A DNA stretch of 64,000 nt from Acidobacteriota bacterium. Its GTDB lineage: Bacteria > Acidobacteriota > Terriglobia > Terriglobales > SCQP01. Both the position numbers and the translations under genes were made by a program. Under the pieces are notes generated by a model. The model did not search any database. It was not told where the DNA came from and was given only the letters and a program-made list of their open reading frames with translations. Below, one piece after another: positions 16,369 through 23,801 of this stretch. The number at the start of each line of letters is the position of its first letter. Position 1 is the stretch's first letter. The DNA lies in assembly GCA_027459505.1 (NCBI GenBank), contig DAIDIE010000022.1:1-64000 (forward strand). Direction: 5' to 3'.

Positions 16369-17535
16369 ATGCACATTTTGATGACGACCGACACGGTCGG
16401 AGGCGTCTGGCAGTACACCCAGGAACTGGTCAGCGGACTATGCGCACGCGGCTGCCGCGTCACGCTGGTCAGCTTCGGCGATCTCTTGCCGGATGAGGAA
16501 CTGCGCTGGCTGCGCGGCTTGCAGGTGGACTTCCGCCCTACCCCGCTTCGTCTCGAGTGGATGGACGACGCCGAGGAAGACGTCGCCACCGCCACCGAAA
16601 TGCTCTCGCGCATCATTGCGGAAACCGCTCCCGATCTGCTGCACACCAATCAATACGCCTTCGCCGCCGCCGGTTTCCCTCTCCCTACTCTCCTGGTCGC
16701 GCATAGCGATGTCGTCTCCTGGTGGCGCGCCGTTTACGGCGAGCGTCCTCCTCAAAGTCATTTCCATGCCTGGTACGCCGATCTGGTGCGCCGCTCCCTG
16801 CAGCACGCCTCGGTGGTGGTGGCGCCCACCCATGACGTGCTCCGCGACCTGCGCCTCAGCTTCGATTGGAGCTACGCCCTCGACGCGCCGCCCGCGGAAA
16901 CCGGAACACGTCGCCCAGCCAGAGTCATCAGCAACGGCCGCACCCCCGCACTCTTCAATCCATATATAAGCAAAGAGAACTATGCGCTCGCCCTGGGTCG
17001 CCTGTGGGACAGCGCCAAACAGATCACCCTTCTCTGCCGCTCCGGCTTGCCGCTCACCGTGAAGCTGGCCGGCTCCACGCGCCACCCCACCTTGGGCGAG
17101 CGTCCGCTGCCGGGGCTGGAGAACCTCGAGTTCCTGGGACAACAGCCCGCCCCACGGCTCGTCCAGTTGCTCTCCCGCGCGCGCATTTACGTCGCCACCA
17201 GCCGCTACGAGCCCTTTGGCCTGGCGCCGCTGGAGGCGGCGCTCTCCCGCTGCGCGCTGCTGTCGAACGATATCGCCAGCCTGCGCGAGGTCTGGGGCGA
17301 CGCCGCCCTGTACTTCAAGGTCAACGATGGCGACGACCTCGTCGCCCGCCTCAGGGAACTCGCCGGTGACGACGAGCTTTGCCAGCGCATCGCCAACCAG
17401 TGTTACCGCCGTGCTCGCGACCTCTACAGCGCCAACCGTATGTCTGACCGCTATCTGGAACTCTACGCGGAGTTGCTCCAGTCGCGAGAGGAGCGCCAGC
17501 CCCCAGCCCCCCTGCCCGAGGAGGTGGCCTCGTGA
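16369..17535 (+). CDS. Glycosyltransferase family 4
   Basis: 388 residues from ATG 16369 (MHILMTTDTVGGVWQY); the frame is open further upstream but those residues look non-native. GT-B fold: the N-terminal domain begins with the glycine-rich VGGVWQYTQEL segment, and the C-terminal domain has the EX7E-type motif SRYEPFGLAPLEAAL and a DIASLREVWGDAALYF strand-loop. Retaining transfer from a nucleotide sugar is expected. Cytoplasmic. Its stop overlaps the GTG start of the next gene by four bases. Confidence 0.88.
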   Translation: MHILMTTDTVGGVWQYTQELVSGLCARGCRVTLVSFGDLLPDEELRWLRGLQVDFRPTPLRLEWMDDAEEDVATATEMLSRIIAETAPDLLHTNQYAFAAAGFPLPTLLVAHSDVVSWWRAVYGERPPQSHFHAWYADLVRRSLQHASVVVAPTHDVLRDLRLSFDWSYALDAPPAETGTRRPARVISNGRTPALFNPYISKENYALALGRLWDSAKQITLLCRSGLPLTVKLAGSTRHPTLGERPLPGLENLEFLGQQPAPRLVQLLSRARIYVATSRYEPFGLAPLEAALSRCALLSNDIASLREVWGDAALYFKVNDGDDLVARLRELAGDDELCQRIANQCYRRARDLYSANRMSDRYLELYAELLQSREERQPPAPLPEEVAS

Positions 17536-18716
17536 AGATCGCCATCTTCGCCCACTCCTGGGTCTCCGACTGGAACCACGGCAACGCCCATTTCCTGCGT
17601 GGCTGGGCGCGCGCCCTGCAGCGCCGCGGCCATGAGCTGCTCCTCTACGAGGCGCTTCCCGATCCGCTGGGGGGCTGGTCGCTGCGCAACCTGTGGGAAC
17701 AGGAGCAGGCGCGCGCCGCTGCCTCCATCCGCGAATTCCGCGCCAGCTATCCCGAGCTGCTCATTCGCTTCTACGCCTTGCCTCCAAAGGAAGAGCCTCC
17801 CCATCTGCATCCCGCGCTGCGCGGCACGCTCAACGGCACCGCTCAGACTCCTTGGCTGGTGCATTCGATCGAGCACGAGCTGCGCGATGTCGAACTGGTG
17901 ATTGTCCACGAGTGGAACGATCTGGGACTCTGGCATTTCCTGCTGCACTTGCGGCGGCGCTACGCCTTCCGCCTGCTGCTGCACGACACCCACCACCGCG
18001 CCTTCAGCGATCCGGCCTCCATCCGGCGCCTGCCGCTCCCGGAGCTGGACGGCGTGCTGGCCTTTGGCGAAAGCATCCGGCGCATCTACGAACGGGACTT
18101 CAAGGTACGCAATTCCTTCACCTTGCACGAGGCCGCCGATGTGGACCACTTCAAGCCGCTGTCCGGCGAGCAACGGCAACAGGAAGTGGTCTGGATCGGC
18201 AACTGGGGAGACGAGGAGCGCACCCGCGAACTTCACGAATACCTGCTGCGGCCGGCGCGCGCCCTTTCTGACGCCCGTTTCCTGGTGCATGGCGTGCGCT
18301 ATCCGGAGCACGCGCGCGCCGCCCTCGATGCTCATGGCGTGCGTTATGGCGGCTATCTCGCCAATCTCAGCGCCGCCCGCGCCTATGCCCGCAGCGGCCT
18401 CACCCTGCACATCCCCCGCGGCCCTTACACGCGCGGGCTGGGCGGCATTCCCACCATTCGCGTCTTCGAGGCGCTGGCCTGCGGCATTCCGCTGCTCTGC
18501 TCCCCCTGGAGCGACGACGAAAAACTGTTTCAGCCCGGGGAAGACTACCTGGTTGCCGCCAGCGGCGCCGAAATGCAGGCCGCCATTGCCGATTTATTGC
18601 GGCAGCCGCAAGCCCTTCAAGCCCTTGGCGAGCGGGGCAGACAGACCGTGCTCGCCCGTCACACCTGCGCCCATCGCGCACAACAACTGGAAGAGATATG
18701 CCGCCACATCGCATGA
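17532..18716 (+). CDS. CgeB-like GT-B glycosyltransferase 1
   Basis: 394 residues from GTG 17532 in a GTGA overlap. Begins MKIAIFAHSWVSDWNHGN and has the C-terminal pattern of CgeB-type (Glyco_trans_1_2) transferases: YGGYLANLSAARAYARS, then RGLGGIPTIRVFEALACGIPLL and PGEDYLVA. The next two genes share the same outline (MKL(F/V)xFG start; R(V/L)FEAxxxG; PGREIL). No signal peptide. Acceptor and donor unknown. Confidence 0.82.
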   Translation: MKIAIFAHSWVSDWNHGNAHFLRGWARALQRRGHELLLYEALPDPLGGWSLRNLWEQEQARAAASIREFRASYPELLIRFYALPPKEEPPHLHPALRGTLNGTAQTPWLVHSIEHELRDVELVIVHEWNDLGLWHFLLHLRRRYAFRLLLHDTHHRAFSDPASIRRLPLPELDGVLAFGESIRRIYERDFKVRNSFTLHEAADVDHFKPLSGEQRQQEVVWIGNWGDEERTRELHEYLLRPARALSDARFLVHGVRYPEHARAALDAHGVRYGGYLANLSAARAYARSGLTLHIPRGPYTRGLGGIPTIRVFEALACGIPLLCSPWSDDEKLFQPGEDYLVAASGAEMQAAIADLLRQPQALQALGERGRQTVLARHTCAHRAQQLEEICRHIA

Positions 18717-19816
18717 AACTATTTGTCTTTGGCTCCAGCCTGGTCTCCTCGTATTGGAACGGCGCGGCCACCTATTACCGCGGCATTTACAAGTACCTGT
18801 ACCGCCTCGGCTATCACGTGACCTTCGCCGAACCGGATATCTACAACCGCCAGCGCCACCGCGACCTCGCTCAGGATCCCCCTTATGCGAGCTGCCGCGT
18901 CTACCGCAGCCGTAATGAACTGCTGCAATTGCTGCGCGAGGCGCAGGGGGCGGATCTGATCATCAAGCACAGCGGCGTCGGCGCCGATGACGATTTCCTG
19001 GAAGCGGCGGTGCTGGAAGCCGCCGAGCAGGCGCCCACCGGCTTCCAGCCGATGACCGCCTTCTGGGATGTGGACGCGCCCGCGACCCTCTCCGCCATCG
19101 AGAAGAACCCGCATCACCCCATGCGCGCCCTGATTCCGCAGTACGACTTCATCTTTACCTATGGAGGCGGCGCCCCGGTGATCGAGCATTACTTGCGGCT
19201 CGACGCCCGCAACTGCCATCCCGTCTACAACGCCTTTGATCCCGAAACGCACCACCCTGTGCCTCCTGACGAGCGTTATGCCTGCGACCTGTTGTTTGTC
19301 GGCCATCGCCTCCCCGACCGCGAGGCGCGCGTGCGCGAGTACTTCTTCGGCGCCGCCGAAAGCCGGCCGTCCCTTAGCTTTGTGCTCGCCGGCGAGGGAT
19401 GGGGCAACGCCCCATTGCCGGGAAACGTGCGCTACATTGGCCACGCCCCCACCGCACTGCACAACGTGCTCAACTGCTCCGCGCGTTGCGTTCTCAACAT
19501 CAACCGCGACTCCATGGCCAGCTATGGATTCTCGCCCCCCACACGCGTCTTCGAGGCGGCCGGCGCCGGCGCCTGCCTTATTACTGACGCCTGGCAGGGT
19601 ATTGAAATGTTTTTCGAGCCGGGCAGGGAGATCCTTGTCGCCAAAAGTGGCGCCGCCGTCGTCGATTGGCTCGACCAGGTGGACGCCGCCGCCGCCCGCC
19701 AGATCGGCGCCCGCATGCGCCTGCGCGCCCTGGCCCATCACACCTACGCCGCCCGCGCCCAGGAGGTCCACAAATTGTTAGCCGGTGTAACCATGCCCCT
19801 GCAAACCGTGGCCTGA
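18713..19816 (+). CDS. CgeB-like GT-B glycosyltransferase 2
   Basis: 367 residues from ATG 18713 (MKLFVFGSSLVSSYWNG), which forms an ATGA overlap with the previous stop; an ATG 15 bases upstream is less likely. Typical C-terminal motifs are SYGFSPPTRVFEAAGAGACLITD and EPGREILVA. Related to its neighbours, so the three probably arose by duplication and act in series on one glycan. Confidence 0.82.
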   Translation: MKLFVFGSSLVSSYWNGAATYYRGIYKYLYRLGYHVTFAEPDIYNRQRHRDLAQDPPYASCRVYRSRNELLQLLREAQGADLIIKHSGVGADDDFLEAAVLEAAEQAPTGFQPMTAFWDVDAPATLSAIEKNPHHPMRALIPQYDFIFTYGGGAPVIEHYLRLDARNCHPVYNAFDPETHHPVPPDERYACDLLFVGHRLPDREARVREYFFGAAESRPSLSFVLAGEGWGNAPLPGNVRYIGHAPTALHNVLNCSARCVLNINRDSMASYGFSPPTRVFEAAGAGACLITDAWQGIEMFFEPGREILVAKSGAAVVDWLDQVDAAAARQIGARMRLRALAHHTYAARAQEVHKLLAGVTMPLQTVA

Positions 19817-19848
19817 ACCCAGGCAGCGTGCAGGGTACGCGTACATGG

Positions 19849-19882
19849 CGAACGGGCGGCCTGGGAGACGAGGCCGTGCCTC
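19849..19882 (+). repeat. Family A 3'-end fragment
   Basis: AACGGGCGGCCTGGGAGACG followed by AGGCCGTGCCTC matches the last about 35 bases of family A. It lies directly before the duplicated start of the next glycosyltransferase gene. Confidence 0.65.
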
Positions 19883-20011
19883 GTTGATCTATGAAACTGG
19901 TGATTTTTGCGGCCGGGTGCCACTCAACGTTTTTTGTTGAGTGGGCGCCGTCGCCACAAAGAAAGCGTTTGGGCGTCTTCCGTAACCGGGTTGATCTATG
20001 AAACTGGTGAT
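19883..20011 (+). repeat. 22-bp direct repeat flanking an 85-bp insert, duplicating a gene start
   Basis: Bases 19883-19904 recur exactly at 19990-20011. The repeated stretch includes the ATG and first codons (MKLVI) of the downstream glycosyltransferase. Between the copies lies 85 bp with a 9-bp perfect inverted repeat CCACTCAAC / GTTGAGTGG (19920-19928, 19936-19944), which recurs imperfectly at 21238-21262. Confidence 0.85.
19891..20001 (+). CDS. Short upstream frame made by duplication of the glycosyltransferase start
   Basis: 36 codons beginning MKLVIFAAGC, identical for six residues to the next gene, then unrelated sequence. Its TGA stop overlaps the ATG at 19998 in an ATGA arrangement, so translation could be coupled to the next gene. 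Whether it is translated is unknown; it may be only a by-product of the insertion. Confidence 0.35.
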   Translation: MKLVIFAAGCHSTFFVEWAPSPQRKRLGVFRNRVDL

Positions 20012-21134
20012 CTTCGGCCTGACTCTCTCCTCCTCCTGGGGCAACGGACACGCCACCACCTACCGCAGTCTGCTCAAGGCGCTGCACCGCCGCGGTCACG
20101 AGGTCCACTTCTTCGAACGCAACGTGGAGTGGTACGCCTCCAACCGCGACATGCCCAACCCGCCCTTCGCCCGTCTGCACCTCTACGAGCAGTGGGACGA
20201 GGTGCGCTCCGCTGCCTGGCGCGAAATGCGCACCGCGGACGCGGTCATCGTGGGCTCTTACTGCCCTGACGCGCTGACCATTCTGGACGAGATCTTCGGC
20301 GAGGGCTCCGGAAAGCTCGACTGCCCAGTGGGCTTTTACGACATTGATACTCCAATCACCGTCACTACCCTCCGCAAACAGGAGTGCACGTATCTGCGGC
20401 CCGCGCACCTCCCGAAGTTGGACCTGTATTTGAGCTTCACCGGCGGACCGTTGCTGGAGGTTCTGGAAAAGGAGTTTGGAGTGCGCCGTCCGCGCGCCTT
20501 CTACTGCTCCGCCGATCCGGATATTTACCTGCCGCATGAGGGCCTGCCGGAGTACGCCTGGGATCTGGGCTACATGGGAACCTACGCGGCGGACCGCCAG
20601 CCCAAATTAAAGGAGCTGCTGCTGGACCCGGCGGCGCGCCTGGGTCATCTGCGGTTTATCGTTGCGGGACCGCTGTTTCCCGACATTGCCGAGTGGCCGC
20701 CGAACGTCTGCAATTTCTACCATATATCGCCGCACCAGCATCCCAGCTTTTACCATGCCTGCCGTCTACATTTGAACCTCACGCGCCGCGCCATGGTGGA
20801 GGTAGGCTACTCGCCGTCGATCCGTCTGTTTGAAGCGGCCTCCTGCGGCGTGCCGGTCATGAGTGACGAGTGGGCGGGAATTGAGGAGGTGTTCGAGCCG
20901 GGCCGCGAAATCCTGATCGCCCGCAACGCCGATGACGTGGTAAACGCGCTGAGCGACTATGACAGCGGCAAGCTGGAGCGCATGGGGCGAGCCGCCCGGG
21001 ACCGCTTCCTCCGCGAACACACCGGCAACCACCGCGCAATGCAATTGGAAAAAGAACTAACCGCCGCCGGCGCCAACATCTCCGCCACCCACGGCGCCCC
21101 CCAACAGGGCGCCCCCCTAAACGTAGCGTGTTAA
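19998..21134 (+). CDS. CgeB-like GT-B glycosyltransferase 3
   Basis: 378 residues, starting MKLVIFGLTLSSSWGNG. N-terminal GT-B half followed by a C-terminal half with GYMGTYAADRQPKL, VGYSPSIRLFEAASCGVPV and EPGREILIA. The sequence FYDIDTPITVTTLR parallels FWDVDAPATLSAI in the previous gene. It is separated from that gene by 181 bases of repeat-derived sequence rather than the ATGA overlap used upstream. The last about 25 codons are low-complexity and may be an added tail; a hairpin GGCGCCC/GGGCGCC lies there. Confidence 0.82.
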   Translation: MKLVIFGLTLSSSWGNGHATTYRSLLKALHRRGHEVHFFERNVEWYASNRDMPNPPFARLHLYEQWDEVRSAAWREMRTADAVIVGSYCPDALTILDEIFGEGSGKLDCPVGFYDIDTPITVTTLRKQECTYLRPAHLPKLDLYLSFTGGPLLEVLEKEFGVRRPRAFYCSADPDIYLPHEGLPEYAWDLGYMGTYAADRQPKLKELLLDPAARLGHLRFIVAGPLFPDIAEWPPNVCNFYHISPHQHPSFYHACRLHLNLTRRAMVEVGYSPSIRLFEAASCGVPVMSDEWAGIEEVFEPGREILIARNADDVVNALSDYDSGKLERMGRAARDRFLREHTGNHRAMQLEKELTAAGANISATHGAPQQGAPLNVAC

Positions 21135-21187
21135 GCGCCACGTTAGCCACGGTTAGCCGCGCCGCCGACCAATGGCAAAGCCCCACG

Positions 21188-21359
21188 GTGCACTGTGTAC
21201 TGTGCACTGTGCACTGTGATCTCCACCAGTCGGGTGCCCCTCAACGTCTTTTGTTGAGTGGGAAAACCGCCAGGAAAACCGCCAACCTCATGTGTGCCGC
21301 CAACCCCTGGCAACGCCCCACTGACAACCGACAACTGACAACCGACCACTGACCATCGC
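21188..21359 (+). repeat. 7-bp tandem arrays and REP-like hairpin
   Basis: 21188-21222 is five heptamers (GTGCACT, GTGTACT, GTGCACT, GTGCACT, GTGATCT). 21318-21359 is six heptamers of the CCACTGA/CAACCGA/CAACTGA type. Between them, at 21238-21262, is a second copy of the CTCAAC...GTTGAG hairpin, followed by a tandem GGAAAACCGCCA duplication (21261-21284). Confidence 0.8.
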
Positions 21360-21366
21360 CCGCCCA

Positions 21367-21595
21367 CGCGGTACTGCGTCCCAGCCAGCGCACCTGCCAG
21401 CATGGCAAGGAGAGAGACAACGTTCGGCGCCGGGCAAGACTAGCCCGGCATAGTGAGCGAAGCGAGCGTATGCCGGGTCAGCCTCCGCACAACAACAAGA
21501 AGAGGGAGAAAAGCCGCGTAGCCTCCACGCCCCGTCTCGCCTCGCAGTCCACGTCCAGTTCCGAAGCAGGCGGGACGGGCCCCGGCGCCAGCCGG
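21367..21595 (+). repeat. Dispersed repeat family C, copy 1
   Basis: 229 bp, matching 23059-23284 nearly end to end and 22570-22792 in part. It contains GCCGGGC-AAGACTA-GCCCGGC, then CCCGGCATA...TATGCCGGG using the same GCCCGGC arm, and a distal 12-bp stem CCCGTCTCGCCT / AGGCGGGACGGG. Confidence 0.85.
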
Positions 21596-21613
21596 CCTGC
21601 TGCGGCCCACGAG

Positions 21614-21802
21614 AGGAGCGAGCCACCGAGTCCTCCCTGCGGGAGGAAATCGCAGGTGTAGGGCCGCTAAATTCCGAAGGGCGGCTCCCTCGCGGGGGAG
21701 AGGAGCCCGGCATCGGTGGCTTCACGTTCCCACTGGAGAACGTGCCAGCGACCCGCCAGGAAGCAATGCCGGCGGGCGGCTCAGGACACGAGGCCGTGCC
21801 TC
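21614..21802 (+). repeat. Dispersed repeat family A, copy 3
   Basis: Full-length but diverged copy of 1611-1790, with an insertion near the 3' end (CGCCAGGAAGCAATGCCGG). It ends in ACGAGGCCGTGCCTC, 15 bases before the toxin gene's stop. Confidence 0.85.
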
Positions 21803-21817
21803 CGAGGCAGGGTAGCG

Positions 21818-22108
21818 TCAGAACCCGTCCGGGAATTTTCGAGAAGCGGCAAAAACGGTTGCTATTTCGAGACTCTCTTCTCCCACGCGGTATACGACAC
21901 GGAAGCGCCCGACGAGAACTTCCCGGATTCTCGGATCGTTTTTCTCGGGTACCATCCTTCCGGAGTGCGGGAACCGAAGCAGCCGCTCAACGGCGGCAAA
22001 GATATTGGCAAGAACCAGATCCGCATAACTTTCGGAGTCGCTGGCGATGAAGTCGTGAATAGCGTGGAGATCGCGCAACGACTGCGGCGACCAGAGGATG
22101 CGCATCAT
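21818..22108 (-). CDS. ParE/RelE-family toxin
   Basis: 96 residues with the compact toxin fold: WSPQSLRDLHAIHDFI at the N-terminus, a central helix AAVERLLRFPHSGRMVPE, and the strands REVLVGRFRVVYRV and LEIATVF. The size and the SGR...REVLVGRFRVVY pattern are typical of ParE-type plasmid-stabilisation toxins (gyrase target in ParE; ribosome-dependent RNase in RelE). It overlaps the antitoxin gene in an ATGATG context. The pair lies in a repeat island, as mobile stabilisation modules often do. Confidence 0.85.
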   Translation of the reverse strand: MMRILWSPQSLRDLHAIHDFIASDSESYADLVLANIFAAVERLLRFPHSGRMVPEKNDPRIREVLVGRFRVVYRVGEESLEIATVFAASRKFPDGF

Positions 22109-22287
22109 AGCCCAAAGCTGCGCTTGGCCTCTGCGTGGGAAACGCCCTCGCCGCTTTCCAGTTCCGCCAGGCCCTGCTCGATCTTGGCCAGGAAGACGAG
22201 GCGTTCAATCGCGTCATCGACGGTGCTGTCCGCGGGTAGAGACTGCAGCGCCTCAATAATGCGATCGCGGGTAAGCGGCCTGCGCAT
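22105..22287 (-). CDS. Antitoxin of the ParE-type module
   Basis: 60 residues, acidic C-terminal half, starting MRRPLTRDRIIEALQSLP and containing DDAIERLVFLAKIEQGLAELESGEG, a pattern typical of short antitoxins whose C-terminus wraps the toxin. It precedes the toxin gene and overlaps it by four bases, so translation should be coupled. It likely represses its own promoter, as is usual, but no operator was identified. Confidence 0.8.
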   Translation of the reverse strand: MRRPLTRDRIIEALQSLPADSTVDDAIERLVFLAKIEQGLAELESGEGVSHAEAKRSFGL

Positions 22288-22321
22288 GGCCCCATTCTAG
22301 CAGGGAACGACGAACACACCC

Positions 22322-22490
22322 CGACGGGTTTCGACGCGAGTTGAAACGGTTGAAACGCAAAATCAGAGCGAGCCAGGGCCGAGTCGAACTGCTTGCGAGT
22401 TCGAGATCGCAGGCCGAAGTCGTAGCGAAGGTTCGGCCGTTTATGTCCCGCACCGCTGGCGACGCGACGGGTTTCGACGCGAGTTGAAAG
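22322..22490 (+). repeat. 25-bp direct repeats flanking a family B half-copy
   Basis: Bases 22322-22346 recur exactly at 22466-22490. A 5'-half copy of family B (22369-22464) fills most of the interval. This resembles the 22-bp duplication at 19883/19990. Confidence 0.85.
22369..22464 (+). repeat. Dispersed repeat family B, 5' half only
   Basis: Matches 3458-3557. The TCGAACT/AGTTCGA arms are intact and the loop is GCTTGCG, a third loop variant. Confidence 0.8.
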
Positions 22491-22569
22491 GCAAAGTCAG
22501 GACAGCGGAAGGAAGGGAAGGTTTGCACGTGTCTCACCGCAATCCAGGAATCCCCAAGCCGCCACCCGC

Positions 22570-22792
22570 CGCGGTACTGCGTCCCAGCCCGCGCGGCCAG
22601 CGCGCCGAGGAAAGAGACAACGTTCGGCGCCGGGCAAGACTAGCCCGGCAGCCCTGGTTCGTCATCCCAACGCGCCCTCACGCCAGAGCAGGGTGCGGCT
22701 TTTCTTTCAGGAAAAGCCGCATGACATATGGACTCAACGTGCTGCCTGGCTGACGAACCCTGGGCCATAGCGCGAAGCGCGTATGCCGGGTT
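22570..22792 (+). repeat. Dispersed repeat family C, copy 2, interrupted
   Basis: Starts like copies 1 and 3 (GCGGTACTGCGTCCCAGCC) and continues to GCCCGGCA at 22650. It is then interrupted by about 117 bp (family D element) and resumes with TAGCGCGAAGCGCGTATGCC at about 22768. The distal third of family C is missing. Confidence 0.8.
22651..22767. mobile_element. Family D: small non-coding inverted-repeat element nested in family C
   Basis: About 117 bp absent from the other two family C copies. Ends carry the inverted repeat GGTTCGTCA (22656-22664) / TGACGAACC (22751-22759). The interior has an 11-bp hairpin TGCGGCTTTTC / GAAAAGCCGCA (22694-22721). There is no coding capacity, so it resembles a MITE-like passive element; the mobilising enzyme is not in this window. 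Confidence 0.6.
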
Positions 22793-22913
22793 CACCAAAG
22801 CAGAGCGATCAAGTGTAGCGAGCGCAGCGACGCGTAATCCGCCGTCGCATGAATCGTGCAATCCCCCTCGACAAAGCCCCTTGCGTTGCGCACCGCAGCG
22901 CGGCCGCGAAGAG

Positions 22914-22986
22914 TGCGGCTTTTCTCAACAGGAAAAGCCGCATGCCGCCTGATCACAGAAGCCCCGTTGTGTGACGAACTCGGGCT
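22914..22986. repeat. Family D, partial second copy
   Basis: The same 11-bp hairpin arms (22914-22924, 22932-22942) are followed after 29 bases by TGACGAACTCGGG at 22973, the same spacing as in the element at 22694-22759. The left end is not recognisable. Confidence 0.6.
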
Positions 22987-22997
22987 AGTGAAGCGCG

Positions 22998-23055
22998 GCC
23001 AGAATCCTCCAGCTTCGGCCGGACGACGATGCAGTGAAATAAAAGCGGCCGTGCC
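22998..23055 (+). repeat. Family B 3'-half fragment
   Basis: CCAGCTTCGGCCGGACGACG, then CAGTGAAATAAAAGCGGCCG, matches the end of family B without the 5' half. Confidence 0.7.
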
Positions 23056-23058
23056 AAC

Positions 23059-23284
23059 GCGGTACTGCGTCCCAGCCCGCGCGCCTGCCAGCATGCCAAG
23101 GAAAGAGACAACGTTCGGCGCCGGGCAAGACTAGCCCGGCATAGCGCGAAGCGCGTATGCCGGGTCAGCCTCCGCACAATAAGAAGAGAAAGAAAGAAAA
23201 GCCGCGCAGCCTCCACGCCCCGTCCCGCCTCGCAGTCCACGTCCAGCTCCGAAGCAGGCGGGACGGGGCCCCGGCGCCAGCCGG
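23059..23284 (+). repeat. Dispersed repeat family C, copy 3
   Basis: 226 bp, colinear with 21367-21595. In the apical part GTGAGCGAAGCGAGCG of copy 1 is replaced by GCGCGAAGCGCG, which keeps pairing. The distal stem CCCGTCCCGCCT / AGGCGGGACGGG is perfect here. Confidence 0.85.
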
Positions 23285-23365
23285 TGCGCGCCGGAGGTTT
23301 TCACCAGCGCCGGATACAAGCAACCGTGTGTCAAGAGAAGCGCCAGGCCCGAACAGAACCGACTT

Positions 23366-23421
23366 CGAACCTCCAGCTTCGGCCGGACACCGATGCAGTG
23401 GAATAAACGCGGCCGCGCCGA
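23366..23421 (+). repeat. Family B 3'-half fragment
   Basis: CTTCGGCCGGACACCGATGC, then AGTGGAATAAACGCGGCCGC. The remaining sequence to 23728 shows no gene and no further repeat that I can assign. Confidence 0.65.
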
Positions 23422-23728
23422 ACCCCGTGCACCTGCCTACTTCCCTCCAGGGTCTAAGCATCCGAAAATATCCTTCATTCCAACTGACTGCCCGGCCGGG
23501 ATGGATTTACGAAACGCCAGCGCACTCATTTCATTCCTCACCCGCCGCAGTTACCTGACCCGCTGAACAGGCAACTGCACTCGTGATCATTCATGAAACC
23601 GGAATCATTCATGAAACCATTGCAGTGTCCCTGTCGTATTGCATGTTGAAGTATGGGGGACCGCGCCGTTTGCGCGAATTGCTTGGCGACTTCTGCGTGA
23701 ATTTCCGCGGATTTCAAGCGCTTCTAAG

Positions 23729-23757
23729 TTGACAATTGACTTTTCGCATTCTCCAAT
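23729..23757 (+). promoter_or_regulatory. Possible promoter of the hybrid kinase gene
   Basis: TTGACA at 23729-23734, a 17-base spacer, then TCCAAT at 23752-23757, which matches four of six -10 positions. It lies 45 bases before the start codon. Confidence 0.45.
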
Positions 23758-23801
23758 AGGTGGAAGCAGTGCCGTACCTCGTCCCGCCCAAGGACAGGAA
23801 C

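Noticed and set aside
13390-16374. Very long minus-strand open frame (994 codons) opposite the epimerase/GT cluster
   Set aside because: It is antisense to well-supported genes, crosses repeat B and heptamer arrays, and its residues (His/Gln/Gly/Ala-rich) show no domain. Long antisense frames are expected in high-GC DNA.
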